Of a stretch of 6,105 nucleotides of DNA, positions 1 through 5,956 are shown in pieces. Position numbers and translations under genes: made by a program. How positions within the stretch are numbered: the stretch's first letter is position 1; every line of letters begins with the position of its first letter. Under the pieces are notes generated by a model that saw only the letters and a program-made list of their open reading frames with translations, did no database searches and was not told the origin of the DNA. Source of the stretch: Alphaproteobacteria bacterium (GTDB lineage: Bacteria; Pseudomonadota; Alphaproteobacteria; Reyranellales; Reyranellaceae). The stretch is from positions 1-6,105 of the forward strand of contig JABCYT010000233.1 in the NCBI GenBank assembly GCA_013290035.1, in the 5' to 3' direction.

Positions 1-181
1 ACGCCCCTGCCGCATGCTTGGCCGTGTCATGGTCCGGGCAGGGCTCGGTTGGCGGCGCATGGCCGGGACAATCGACCATGGCAGCGTGGCCCGCCGGCGC
101 CATCGCCAGGGAGGTCAGGCCGGGCGGCGCCAGCAGCGCCACCGCGGCGATCACCCAGGCCAGGAGGCGCGTGCGGACCAT
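1..181 (-). CDS. Small secreted His/Cys-containing protein, partial (C-terminus outside window)
   Basis: Reading leftward, an open frame starts at an ATG at 181-179, one base after the csoR stop codon (TGACATG), and stays open to the window edge, giving 60 visible residues. The protein begins MVRTRLLAWVIAAVALLAPP, a classical signal peptide: positive N-end, hydrophobic core to about residue 27, then an Ala-rich cleavage zone near residues 27-34. The mature part shows C38, H41, C48, H51 and H56 (pattern CPGH, then PCPDHD and KH), a composition suited to periplasmic copper binding. The tight spacing to csoR suggests the two are translated from one mRNA, so the protein should be induced with the copper response. 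I do not recognise the family; small secreted copper-locus proteins such as CopL or DUF2946 members have a similar look, but this is a guess. No clear Shine-Dalgarno precedes it, which fits coupling to csoR. Confidence 0.7.
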   Translation of the reverse strand, partial: MVRTRLLAWVIAAVALLAPPGLTSLAMAPAGHAAMVDCPGHAPPTEPCPDHDTAKHAAGA

Positions 182-182
182 G

Positions 183-458
183 TCAGCGGCGGCGGCTGTC
201 GAGCACTTCCAGAAGCTCGTCGATTTTGGTCTGCCGGTCGCCGTCGCTGCCGGCGTGGAAGGCGTGCGCCACGCAATGCTGTAGGTGGTCGCTCAGGGTC
301 TCCTGCTCGACCTTGTCGAGGGCCGCGCGCACGGCGCGGATCTGGGTCAGCACGTCGATGCAGTAACGTTCTTCCTCGATCATGCGCGCCACGCCGCGCA
401 CCTGGCCTTCGATGCGGCCGAGCCGCGCGAGCTGGGATTTTTTCAATCTTGCGTCCAT
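183..458 (-). CDS. csoR: CsoR-type Cu(I)-sensing transcriptional repressor
   Basis: A 91-residue all-helical repressor of the CsoR/RcnR/FrmR (DUF156) family, full length for the family. The N-terminal DNA-facing helix carries the family signature LGRIEGQVRGV (residues 13-23). The ligand set C33, H58 and C62 has the spacing of M. tuberculosis CsoR C36/H61/C65, which points to Cu(I) rather than Ni/Co (RcnR uses extra histidines) or formaldehyde (FrmR lacks the third ligand Cys). Established biology: apo-CsoR tetramers bind a C/G-rich operator, and Cu(I) releases them. The gene is divergent from the copper ATPase gene with a 38-bp gap that contains a matching operator, so it should control both itself and copA. 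The ATG at 458-456 is the only in-frame start back to the copA start region. AAGG directly touches this ATG, too close for a normal ribosome binding site. Confidence 0.93.
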   Translation of the reverse strand: MDARLKKSQLARLGRIEGQVRGVARMIEEERYCIDVLTQIRAVRAALDKVEQETLSDHLQHCVAHAFHAGSDGDRQTKIDELLEVLDSRRR

Positions 459-460
459 CC

Positions 461-489
461 TTGAACCATACCCCCGTATGGTATAGATA
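461..489 (+). promoter_or_regulatory. Candidate copA promoter
   Basis: TTGAAC (461-466) and TAGATA (484-489) are spaced 17 bp apart, with the CsoR operator filling almost the whole spacer. TATAGA at 482-487 (15-bp spacer) is an alternative -10. The matches to sigma-70 consensus are moderate, but the placement over the operator supports them. The start of transcription would be at about 496-497, that is, at the copA ATG. Confidence 0.5.
465..482. promoter_or_regulatory. CsoR operator: 7-bp inverted repeat around CCCC
   Basis: ACCATAC (465-471), CCCC (472-475) and GTATGGT (476-482) form a perfect inverted repeat. Its TACCCCCGTA core resembles known copper-dependent CsoR operators, such as the one upstream of copZA in Bacillus. 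It lies in the 38-bp csoR-copA gap, six bases before the csoR ATG and 14 bases before the copA ATG. It would cover elements of both promoter-like pairs, so a bound tetramer should block both directions. The inverted repeat is directly seen; the binding is inferred from family and position. Confidence 0.85.
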
Positions 490-493
490 GCAA
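465..493 (-). promoter_or_regulatory. Candidate csoR promoter
   Basis: On the minus strand, TTGCTA (493-488) and TATGGT (470-465) are spaced 17 bp apart. The -10 is one arm of the CsoR operator and overlaps the -35 of the opposing copA promoter. Transcription would start around 458-459, at the csoR ATG. Each hexamer matches consensus at four of six positions. Confidence 0.5.
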
Positions 494-496
494 GCC

Positions 497-2821
497 ATGG
501 ATCATGCCCACTCCCCCCAGGCCGACACGGCCATCGATCCCGTGTGCGGCATGACCGTCAAGACTGCGGACGCCCGCAACAACGCCCGGCACGACGGCCA
601 CACCTTCTACTTCTGCAGCGCGCGCTGCCTCGACAAGTTCACCGCCGAGCCGCTGCGCTACCTGCAGCCCGACGCACCGTCCGTGGTCGCGGCCCCGGCC
701 GCCAAGCCGGGCACCATCTACACCTGCCCCATGCACCCGGAGATCCGCCAGGTCGGGCCGGGCAGCTGCCCGATCTGCGGCATGGCGCTCGAACCTGCGG
801 AAGCCAGCCTCGAGGACGGTCCGAACCAAGAGCTCCTGGACATGACGCGCCGCCTGTGGATCGCCGCCGCGCTCGCCATGCCGATCCTGGCGATCGACAT
901 GGGCGGGCATCTGTTCGGCATCGATGCGCTGCTGCCGCATGGCCTGAAGGACTGGCTGCTGCTGGTGCTGGCGACGCCGGTCGTGCTGTGGGCCGGCTGG
1001 CCGTTCTTCGTGCGCGGCGTGCAATCGGTGGCGCGGCGCTCGCTCAACATGTTCACCTTGATCTCGCTCGGCACCGGCGTCGCCTGGCTCTACAGCGTGG
1101 CGGCGACGGTGGCGCCCGGCCTCTTCCCGGCGGCGCTGCACGGCGCCGACGGCGCGATGCCGGTCTATTTCGAGCCGGCGTCGATCATCATCGTGCTGGT
1201 GCTGGTGGGCCAGGTGCTGGAACTGCGCGCCCGCGACGCCACCGGCGGCGCCATCAAGGCGCTGCTCGGGCTGGCGCCGCGCACGGCGATGCGGGTCGGC
1301 GCCGACGGCAAGGACGCCGAAGTGGCGATCGACCAGATCGCGGTGGGCGATGCGCTGCGCGTGCGGCCGGGCGAGAAGGTGCCGGTCGACGGCGCGGTGG
1401 TCGAAGGCTCGGGCACGGTCGATGAATCCACCATCACCGGCGAGCCCCTGCCGGTCGTCAAGGAGACCGGCGCGCGCGTGATCGGCGGCACGGTCAATAC
1501 GGCCGGCGCCTTCGTCATGAAGGCCGAGCTGGTCGGCTCGGACACCATGCTGGCGCGCATCGTCAAGATGGTGTCGGAAGCACAGCGCAGCCGCGCGCCG
1601 ATCCAGCGCCTGGCCGACAGGGTGTCGGGCTGGTTCGTGCCGGCGGTGATCGCCGTCGCCGTGCTGGCCTTCGCCGCCTGGATGGTCTGGGGACCGTCGC
1701 CGGCGTTCGCCTATGCCCTGCTGGCGGCGGTGTCGGTGCTGATCATCGCCTGCCCCTGCGCACTGGGGCTGGCGACGCCGATGTCGATCATGGTCGGGGT
1801 CGGACGTGGCGCGGCGGCAGGGATCCTGATCCGCAACGCCGAGGCGCTGGAGCGCCTGGAGAAGGTCGACACGCTTTTGTTCGACAAGACCGGCACGCTC
1901 ACCGTCGGCCGGCCGGCCGTCACCAGCATCGAGAGCCTGGGCGGCCTTGCCGATGCCGAGATCCTGCGGCTGGCGGCCAGCCTGGAGCGCGGCAGCCAGC
2001 ATCCCATCGCCGCGGCGATCCTGGCGGCCGCCGGGCAGCGCGGGCTCGCGCCGGCGCCGGTCGACGGCTTCGACGCGCCCTCCGGCAAGGGCGTGGCCGG
2101 CACGGTCGACGGCAAGCGCCTGTTGCTGGGCACGGCAGCCTTCCTGACGGCGCAAGGCGTGGATGCAGCCGCGGCCGACGCCAAGGCCGACCGGTTGCGC
2201 GAAACGGGCGCCACCGTGGTGCTGCTGGCCGTCGCCGGACGCGCCGAAGGCCTTTTGGCCGTCAGCGATCCGGTCAAGGAGACGACGCAAGAGGCGCTGA
2301 AGCAGCTCCGGCAGTCCGGCCTGCGGCTGGTCATGCTGACCGGCGACAACAAGCGCACCGCGGCGTCGGTGGCCAAGCGGCTGGGCATCGACGAGGTCGA
2401 GGCCGACGTGCTGCCGGAAGACAAAGCCCGCATCGTGCAGCGCCTCAGGAGCGAGGGTCGGGTCGTCGCCATGGCCGGCGACGGCGTCAATGATGCGCCG
2501 GCGCTCACCGCCGCCGATGTCGGCATCGCCATGGGCACCGGCACCGACATCGCCATCGAGAGCGCCGGCGTCACCCTGGTGAAGGGCGACCTCTTGGGCA
2601 TCGCCCGCGCCCGCCGCCTGTCGCAGGCGACGATGGGCAATATCCGCCAGAACCTGTTTTTCGCCTTCCTCTACAACACCGCCGGCATTCCCCTGGCGGC
2701 GGGGCTGCTCTACCCGTTCTTCGGCCTGCTGCTCAGCCCGATCGTGGCGGCGGCGGCGATGGCGCTGAGCTCGGTCAGCGTGATCGGCAATGCGCTGCGG
2801 CTGCGCCGGGTCGCGCTGTAG
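497..2821 (+). CDS. copA: P1B-type Cu+-translocating ATPase with N-terminal YHS and heavy-metal-binding domains
   Basis: A 774-residue inner-membrane ATPase that exports Cu+ (perhaps Ag+) from the cytoplasm. In order: a His-containing start (MDHAHS), a YHS domain (about 13-56, DPVCGM with C17, then C40 and C44), a second metal-binding domain at 75-100 (CPMH at 77-80, CPIC at 91-94), and eight predicted membrane helices (about 119-137, 151-171, 184-203, 225-243, 378-398, 402-424, 718-737, 739-762). Catalytic marks are TGE 314-316, CPC 419-421 in helix 6, the phosphorylated D463 in DKTGT, HP 502-503, TGDN 615-618 and GDGVND 661-666. Y726-N727 and M755 with S758/S759 in helices 7-8 complete the transport-site pattern of Cu+ pumps. 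No classical HMA domain (GMTCxxC) is present. The ATG at 497 follows an in-frame TAG three codons upstream and has no clear Shine-Dalgarno. Divergent from csoR and almost certainly repressed by it. A SilP-like silver role cannot be excluded. Confidence 0.95.
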   Translation: MDHAHSPQADTAIDPVCGMTVKTADARNNARHDGHTFYFCSARCLDKFTAEPLRYLQPDAPSVVAAPAAKPGTIYTCPMHPEIRQVGPGSCPICGMALEPAEASLEDGPNQELLDMTRRLWIAAALAMPILAIDMGGHLFGIDALLPHGLKDWLLLVLATPVVLWAGWPFFVRGVQSVARRSLNMFTLISLGTGVAWLYSVAATVAPGLFPAALHGADGAMPVYFEPASIIIVLVLVGQVLELRARDATGGAIKALLGLAPRTAMRVGADGKDAEVAIDQIAVGDALRVRPGEKVPVDGAVVEGSGTVDESTITGEPLPVVKETGARVIGGTVNTAGAFVMKAELVGSDTMLARIVKMVSEAQRSRAPIQRLADRVSGWFVPAVIAVAVLAFAAWMVWGPSPAFAYALLAAVSVLIIACPCALGLATPMSIMVGVGRGAAAGILIRNAEALERLEKVDTLLFDKTGTLTVGRPAVTSIESLGGLADAEILRLAASLERGSQHPIAAAILAAAGQRGLAPAPVDGFDAPSGKGVAGTVDGKRLLLGTAAFLTAQGVDAAAADAKADRLRETGATVVLLAVAGRAEGLLAVSDPVKETTQEALKQLRQSGLRLVMLTGDNKRTAASVAKRLGIDEVEADVLPEDKARIVQRLRSEGRVVAMAGDGVNDAPALTAADVGIAMGTGTDIAIESAGVTLVKGDLLGIARARRLSQATMGNIRQNLFFAFLYNTAGIPLAAGLLYPFFGLLLSPIVAAAAMALSSVSVIGNALRLRRVAL

Positions 2822-2861
2822 GGCTTGATCTCGGCGCCGCGACGCGCGACATAGCTTGGCG

Positions 2862-3206
2862 ATGCTGCTGATCCATCGCTCGCCGCGCGCCGCCAACGCC
2901 GTCCACACGGTGTCTCCGAGCGGCGAGCTATTCGTGGCCGGGGTGGTGATCTTCATGATCCTGGCCTCGTTCGCCGACGCCATCGATCCGGCGGTGTTCG
3001 GCCAGGCCGTGCCGCCCGAGTTCAGCCTGTTCGACTTCGGCGACGAGTTCTCCGTGCTCGGGCTGTGCCACTGGAACCTGCTGCAGTTCGTGACCGCCGG
3101 CAGCCTGCTGTCGGGCGCCGTCTTCGTCCTGCGGCTGGGCGGCAGCCGCGCCTGCAAGGTCCTGCGTTCGGCCTCGCGCCGCGCCCTCTCCAAGGTGCCC
3201 ATCTAG
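2862..3206 (+). CDS. Hypothetical small membrane protein, two predicted helices
   Basis: A 114-residue protein that I do not recognise. Two hydrophobic segments, about residues 23-41 (LFVAGVVIFMILASFADA) and 73-92, are predicted to cross the membrane. They are separated by an acidic, Phe-rich stretch (PEFSLFDFGDEF, 52-63) followed by C69-H70-W71. The C-terminus is basic (RASRR-like, residues 93-111), so both ends are probably cytoplasmic. Codons end almost always in G or C, as in the neighbouring genes, which argues for a real gene; the opposite-strand frame over it is a shadow of copA-like composition. The ATG at 2862 is chosen over a TTG two codons earlier (2856); neither has a good ribosome binding site. 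It starts 40 bases after copA and ends one base before the stem preceding the TerC gene, so it is probably co-transcribed with one or both. Confidence 0.6.
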   Translation: MLLIHRSPRAANAVHTVSPSGELFVAGVVIFMILASFADAIDPAVFGQAVPPEFSLFDFGDEFSVLGLCHWNLLQFVTAGSLLSGAVFVLRLGGSRACKVLRSASRRALSKVPI

Positions 3207-3248
3207 CTCCGACGAAAGACATCTCGTTCAGTTCTTTCTTCGTCGGAG
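3207..3248 (+). promoter_or_regulatory. Inverted repeat that buries the terC ribosome binding site (candidate translational switch)
   Basis: CTCCGACGAA (3207-3216) and TTCGTCGGAG (3239-3248) are perfect 10-bp reverse complements around a 22-base loop. The left arm starts on the base after the upstream TAG. The right arm contains GGAG (3245-3248), which sits at an ideal six-base distance from the terC ATG at 3255. In RNA the stem would hide this site. A ribosome ending at 3204-3206 would cover the left arm and free it. GAAAGA (3214-3219) can alternatively pair with TCTTTC (3233-3238), which would compete with the base of the main stem's loop side. No T-run follows on either strand, so a factor-independent terminator is unlikely. 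A DNA operator is an alternative, since the arm centres are 32 bp apart. The repeat is seen; the function is inferred. Confidence 0.6.
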
Positions 3249-3254
3249 ATCGAT

Positions 3255-4160
3255 ATGGAATCCCAACTCCTCTCGGCTGCCTCGCTGTCGGCCCTGCTCG
3301 CCATCGTCCTGATCGACCTGGTGCTGGCGGGCGACAATGCCCTCGTCATCGGCCTGGCCGCCCGCAACCTGCCCCGCCAGGCCCAGCGCAAGGTCATCTT
3401 CTGGGGCACCTTCGTCGCCATCGCCGTCCGGGCGTTGATGGCCATCCTGGTCGTTTACATCCTTGCCCTGCCGGGCTTCATGCTGGCCGGGGCCATCGCG
3501 CTGGTCTGGATTGCCCGCAAGCTGCTGACGCCCGACCCCGACGCGGCCGGCAGCCAGGCGGCGGTCGTGCCCGCCGTATCGTTTGCGGTGGCACTTCGGA
3601 CCATCGTCGTCGCCGATGCCATCATGGGCATCGACAACGTGCTGGGCATCGGCGGCGTGGCGGCCGGCAGCATCCTGCTGATCGTGCTCGGGCTGGCGAT
3701 CAGCGTGCCGATCATCGTGTGGGGCAGCCACCTCGTCATCCGGCTGGTCGATCGCTTTCCCTCGATCATCCTGCTGGGCGGCGCGGTGCTGGCCTGGACC
3801 GCCTACTCGATGATCGTGCGCGAACCCCTGCTCGCGCCCTGGCTCGCCGATCACACGGCGGCCAAGCTGGTGATCGCCATCCTGGCTTTCTCAATCGCGC
3901 TGGCGCCGTGGTACAGCGCGCGCCTCAGCGAGGACAGGAAACCGCTGGTCGTGCTGCTGCCCGCCCTGCTGGTCTGGCTGCTCGGCTTCGAGGTCGCCGC
4001 CGGCATCTGGAACATCGAAATGCGCTACCTGCGGGCGGCGCAGACCGGCGAATACCTGTTCCAGGCCGCGCGCTGGCTGGGCTGGCTGCCGCTGGCCGTC
4101 GCCTTCCTGTGGCTGCGCGAGCAGATCGTCGCGCGTCGCCGGACCACGGCACGCGGCTGA
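3255..4160 (+). CDS. TerC/YjbE-family integral membrane protein, probable metal (Mn2+) exporter, with C-terminal extension
   Basis: A 301-residue multi-pass inner-membrane protein of the TerC family, closest in its motifs to the YjbE branch. The duplicated family signature is clear: D21 with D27-N28 (LIDLVLAGDNAL) and D121 with D127-N128 (ADAIMGIDNVLG), exactly 100 residues apart, as expected from the internal repeat whose acidic residues line the metal path. Helices lie at about 8-33, 47-70, 74-91, 112-135, 138-160 and 169-187; then 204-221, 230-252 and 272-288 form an extra C-terminal part not present in short YjbE proteins of about 220 residues. Known relatives (Alx, YkoY, YceF) export Mn2+, and several are controlled by the yybP-ykoY riboswitch; I see no such riboswitch here. 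GGAG six bases upstream of the ATG sets the start, and it lies in a hairpin arm. Tellurite resistance, the historical label, is less likely. Follows copA and a small membrane protein in the same direction. Confidence 0.9.
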   Translation: MESQLLSAASLSALLAIVLIDLVLAGDNALVIGLAARNLPRQAQRKVIFWGTFVAIAVRALMAILVVYILALPGFMLAGAIALVWIARKLLTPDPDAAGSQAAVVPAVSFAVALRTIVVADAIMGIDNVLGIGGVAAGSILLIVLGLAISVPIIVWGSHLVIRLVDRFPSIILLGGAVLAWTAYSMIVREPLLAPWLADHTAAKLVIAILAFSIALAPWYSARLSEDRKPLVVLLPALLVWLLGFEVAAGIWNIEMRYLRAAQTGEYLFQAARWLGWLPLAVAFLWLREQIVARRRTTARG

Positions 4161-4168
4161 GCTCGTTG

Positions 4169-4180
4169 GGGGGCGCCCCC
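4169..4180. terminator. GC palindrome between convergent genes, possible weak bidirectional terminator
   Basis: GGGGGCGCCCCC is a perfect 12-bp palindrome in the 22-bp gap between the stops of the TerC gene and the methyltransferase gene, which converge. As RNA it allows only a short stem (about four pairs with a GCGC loop), and no T-run follows on either strand. It could slow polymerase from both sides; the position is the main support. Confidence 0.3.
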
Positions 4181-4182
4181 GG

Positions 4183-5022
4183 TTAAGACGGGCGGCGCGC
4201 CTGCAGGGAGACCGCGAGCGGCAGCCATTGCTTGTCCGGCCAGTGCCAGTCGCCGTCGTCCTTCTGCACCAGCATCTCGAACATGCGCCACGGCACCTGG
4301 GCATGCTCGTGCAGCCAGTCGAGGACCAAGCCCGCGTCGATCAGGCCGCCGACGATATCGGACAGCGGATGCAGCCATTCGACGCTGGTGGCGTTCGCAA
4401 GATGCGCCGACGGATCGGCGTAGTCCTTGTGGTCGTCCATGACGATCGGCCGGCGCTCGAAGTAGGGCGCGAAATAGCCCGGCCTACCGTCGCTATCCTT
4501 GGCGAGGTCATCGAAGACATAGGCCGCCGGGTGCGCATCGGCGTAGTAGAACCGTCCGCCGGGTTTCAGGAAGTGCGCGACGATTTCGGCCCAGCGCCTG
4601 ATATCGGGCAACCAGCAGGTGACGCCCCAGCTCGTGTAGACCAGGTCGAACGAGGCGGGCTCGGCAAGGACGGTCGGCGCATCGTAGAGATCGGCCTGCA
4701 CGAAGCGCGCGCGGTCGGACAGGCCGAGCTCGCCCGCGAGGGTGCGCGCCGCATCGATCGCCGCGCCCGAGAAATCGAGCCCGACCGCCGTGGCGCCGCG
4801 CTGCGCGAGGCTGAGCGTGTCGGCGCCGAAGTGGCACTGCAAATGCAGCACCCGCAGCCCCTTCACCTCGCCGATCTCGGCCTCCTCGACGGGATTGAGC
4901 CGGCCGCGACCGGCGCGCAAAGGCCCGAGATCGTAGCCCGTCGGCTTCAGATGGACGGCGACCCGCTCGTCCCACTTGGCGCGGTTGAGCGCGCGCCAGT
5001 TTCCGGCATCGGCGTCGCTCAC
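4183..5022 (-). CDS. Class I SAM-dependent methyltransferase, substrate unknown
   Basis: A 279-residue cytoplasmic protein with a Rossmann-type methyltransferase core. Motif I is the unusual form [16 protein letters not shown] (58-73), followed by the acidic ribose-binding residue D83 (VGLDFSG), the D111 region ([11 protein letters not shown], 105-115), the motif IV-like [16 protein letters not shown] (125-140) and [11 protein letters not shown] (152-162). The region after about residue 165, with W/H/D-rich stretches, forms a C-terminal part likely to hold the substrate; the substrate cannot be read from sequence. The GTG start at 5022-5020 overlaps the purC stop TGA (5021-5019) as GTGA, and no ATG lies upstream in frame before a stop, so the gene is probably translated by re-initiation after purC. 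The LQCHFG form of motif I occurs in a large family of uncharacterised bacterial methyltransferases. Confidence 0.9.
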   Translation of the reverse strand: MSDADAGNWRALNRAKWDERVAVHLKPTGYDLGPLRAGRGRLNPVEEAEIGEVKGLRVLHLQCHFGADTLSLAQRGATAVGLDFSGAAIDAARTLAGELGLSDRARFVQADLYDAPTVLAEPASFDLVYTSWGVTCWLPDIRRWAEIVAHFLKPGGRFYYADAHPAAYVFDDLAKDSDGRPGYFAPYFERRPIVMDDHKDYADPSAHLANATSVEWLHPLSDIVGGLIDAGLVLDWLHEHAQVPWRMFEMLVQKDDGDWHWPDKQWLPLAVSLQARRPS

Positions 5023-5936
5023 GACACGGCAAGCTCGGCGCCGGTCAGCCGGCGATAGGCCTCGCGATAGCGCGTGCTGGTGGCCTCGACCACATCGGGC
5101 GGCAGCTTGGGCGGCGGCGCATCGCCGTTCCAGCGGCCGGCATGACGCTCGACGTCGAGCCAGTCGCGCAGCGGCTGCTTGTCGAAGCTGGGCTGCGGCC
5201 TGCCGGGTGCGTATCCGTCGGCCGGCCAGAAGCGCGAGCTGTCCGGCGTCATCACTTCGTCGATCAGCAGGATTTCGCCCGACCGGGTGCGGCCGAACTC
5301 GAACTTGGTATCGGCGATGATGATGCCCTGCTTGAGCGCGACGTCGCGACCGCGCGTGTAGACGAGGCGCGTGAGCCGCTCGAGCTCGGCCGTCACCTCG
5401 GCACCCAGCACCTCGCGCATGCGGCCTATCGTGATGTTCTCGTCATGGCCGCTCTCGGCCTTGGTCGCGGGGCTGAAGATCGGCGGGTCGAGGCGGCCGC
5501 TTTCCTGCAGGCCGGCCGGCAGCTTCTCGCCGGCCAACGTGCCGTCTTTGGCGTATTCGCGCCAGGCCGAGCCCGACAGGTAGCCGCGGATCACGCATTC
5601 GATCGGGAAGACCGTGCCGCGCCGGCACAGCATGGCCCGCCCGGCGAGCTGATCGCGATGCGACTTCAAGGCCGGCACTTCGGCGGCGATCTCCCGGGCG
5701 TCGGCCGAGATCATGTGATGCCGCACGGCGTCGCCGAGCTGGCGGAACCACCAGGCGCTCACCTGCGTCAGCACCGCGCCCTTCATGGGGATCGGCTCGG
5801 CCATCACCACGTCGTAGGCGCTCACTCGGTCGGTCGCCACCAGCAGGAGCCGCTCGCCCTCGACCTCGTAGACGTCGCGCACCTTGCCGCGGGCGATCCG
5901 CTTCAGAGGCAGATCGCTCGTCGTCATCAACAGCAT
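5019..5936 (-). CDS. purC: Phosphoribosylaminoimidazole-succinocarboxamide synthase (SAICAR synthetase), long form
   Basis: Joins aspartate to CAIR using ATP to give SAICAR in purine synthesis; cytoplasmic. With the start at 5936 the protein has 305 residues, matching the long form typified by yeast Ade1 (306) rather than the short bacterial form of about 240. Family marks: [11 protein letters not shown] (15-25, nucleotide-binding strand), DRVSAYD (36-42), [14 protein letters not shown] (112-125), HDENIT (164-169), DTKFEFG (209-215), [13 protein letters not shown] (225-237) and [10 protein letters not shown] (251-260). The ATG at 5936-5934 is chosen because GAGG (5946-5943) lies six bases before it and homologues start just ahead of ARGKVRD. 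ATGs at 5927 and 5954 are alternatives. The frame runs open to 6092, but that extension reads through palindromic repeat DNA and is not protein. No other purine gene lies in the window; the downstream methyltransferase overlaps its stop by 4 bp. Confidence 0.95.
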   Translation of the reverse strand: MLLMTTSDLPLKRIARGKVRDVYEVEGERLLLVATDRVSAYDVVMAEPIPMKGAVLTQVSAWWFRQLGDAVRHHMISADAREIAAEVPALKSHRDQLAGRAMLCRRGTVFPIECVIRGYLSGSAWREYAKDGTLAGEKLPAGLQESGRLDPPIFSPATKAESGHDENITIGRMREVLGAEVTAELERLTRLVYTRGRDVALKQGIIIADTKFEFGRTRSGEILLIDEVMTPDSSRFWPADGYAPGRPQPSFDKQPLRDWLDVERHAGRWNGDAPPPKLPPDVVEATSTRYREAYRRLTGAELAVS

Positions 5937-5942
5937 TCGATA

Positions 5943-5946
5943 CCTC
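5943..5946 (-). promoter_or_regulatory. purC ribosome binding site
   Basis: GAGG (within GTGAGGT on the minus strand) stands six bases before the ATG at 5936-5934 and decides this start over the ATGs at 5927 (no such site) and 5954 (GGAGG only two bases away, inside a hairpin arm). Confidence 0.65.
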
Positions 5947-5956
5947 ACACTCATTG

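Noticed and set aside
443..3202. A 919-codon open frame on the minus strand across copA and the small membrane protein gene
   Set aside because: It lies antisense to a clear full-length P-type ATPase. Its translation is rich in Arg, His, Gln, Asp and Ala without any domain, the usual mirror product of high-GC codon bias. Its length alone is not evidence.
3207..3248. Factor-independent terminator after the small membrane protein gene
   Set aside because: The stem has a 22-base loop and no T-run after it on either strand, and its right arm is the next gene's ribosome binding site.
3207..3254. yybP-ykoY manganese riboswitch upstream of the TerC gene
   Set aside because: The space is only 48 bases and lacks the conserved bulge and loop sequences of that riboswitch; only a simple stem is visible.
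3228..3854. A 208-codon minus-strand frame inside the TerC gene, rich in Asp, His and Gln
   Set aside because: It mirrors the plus-strand membrane protein, has no recognisable family, and overlaps the ribosome binding site hairpin. It is a shadow.
4228..5058. A 276-codon plus-strand frame over the methyltransferase gene
   Set aside because: Antisense to a protein with well-formed methyltransferase motifs; it has no motifs of its own.
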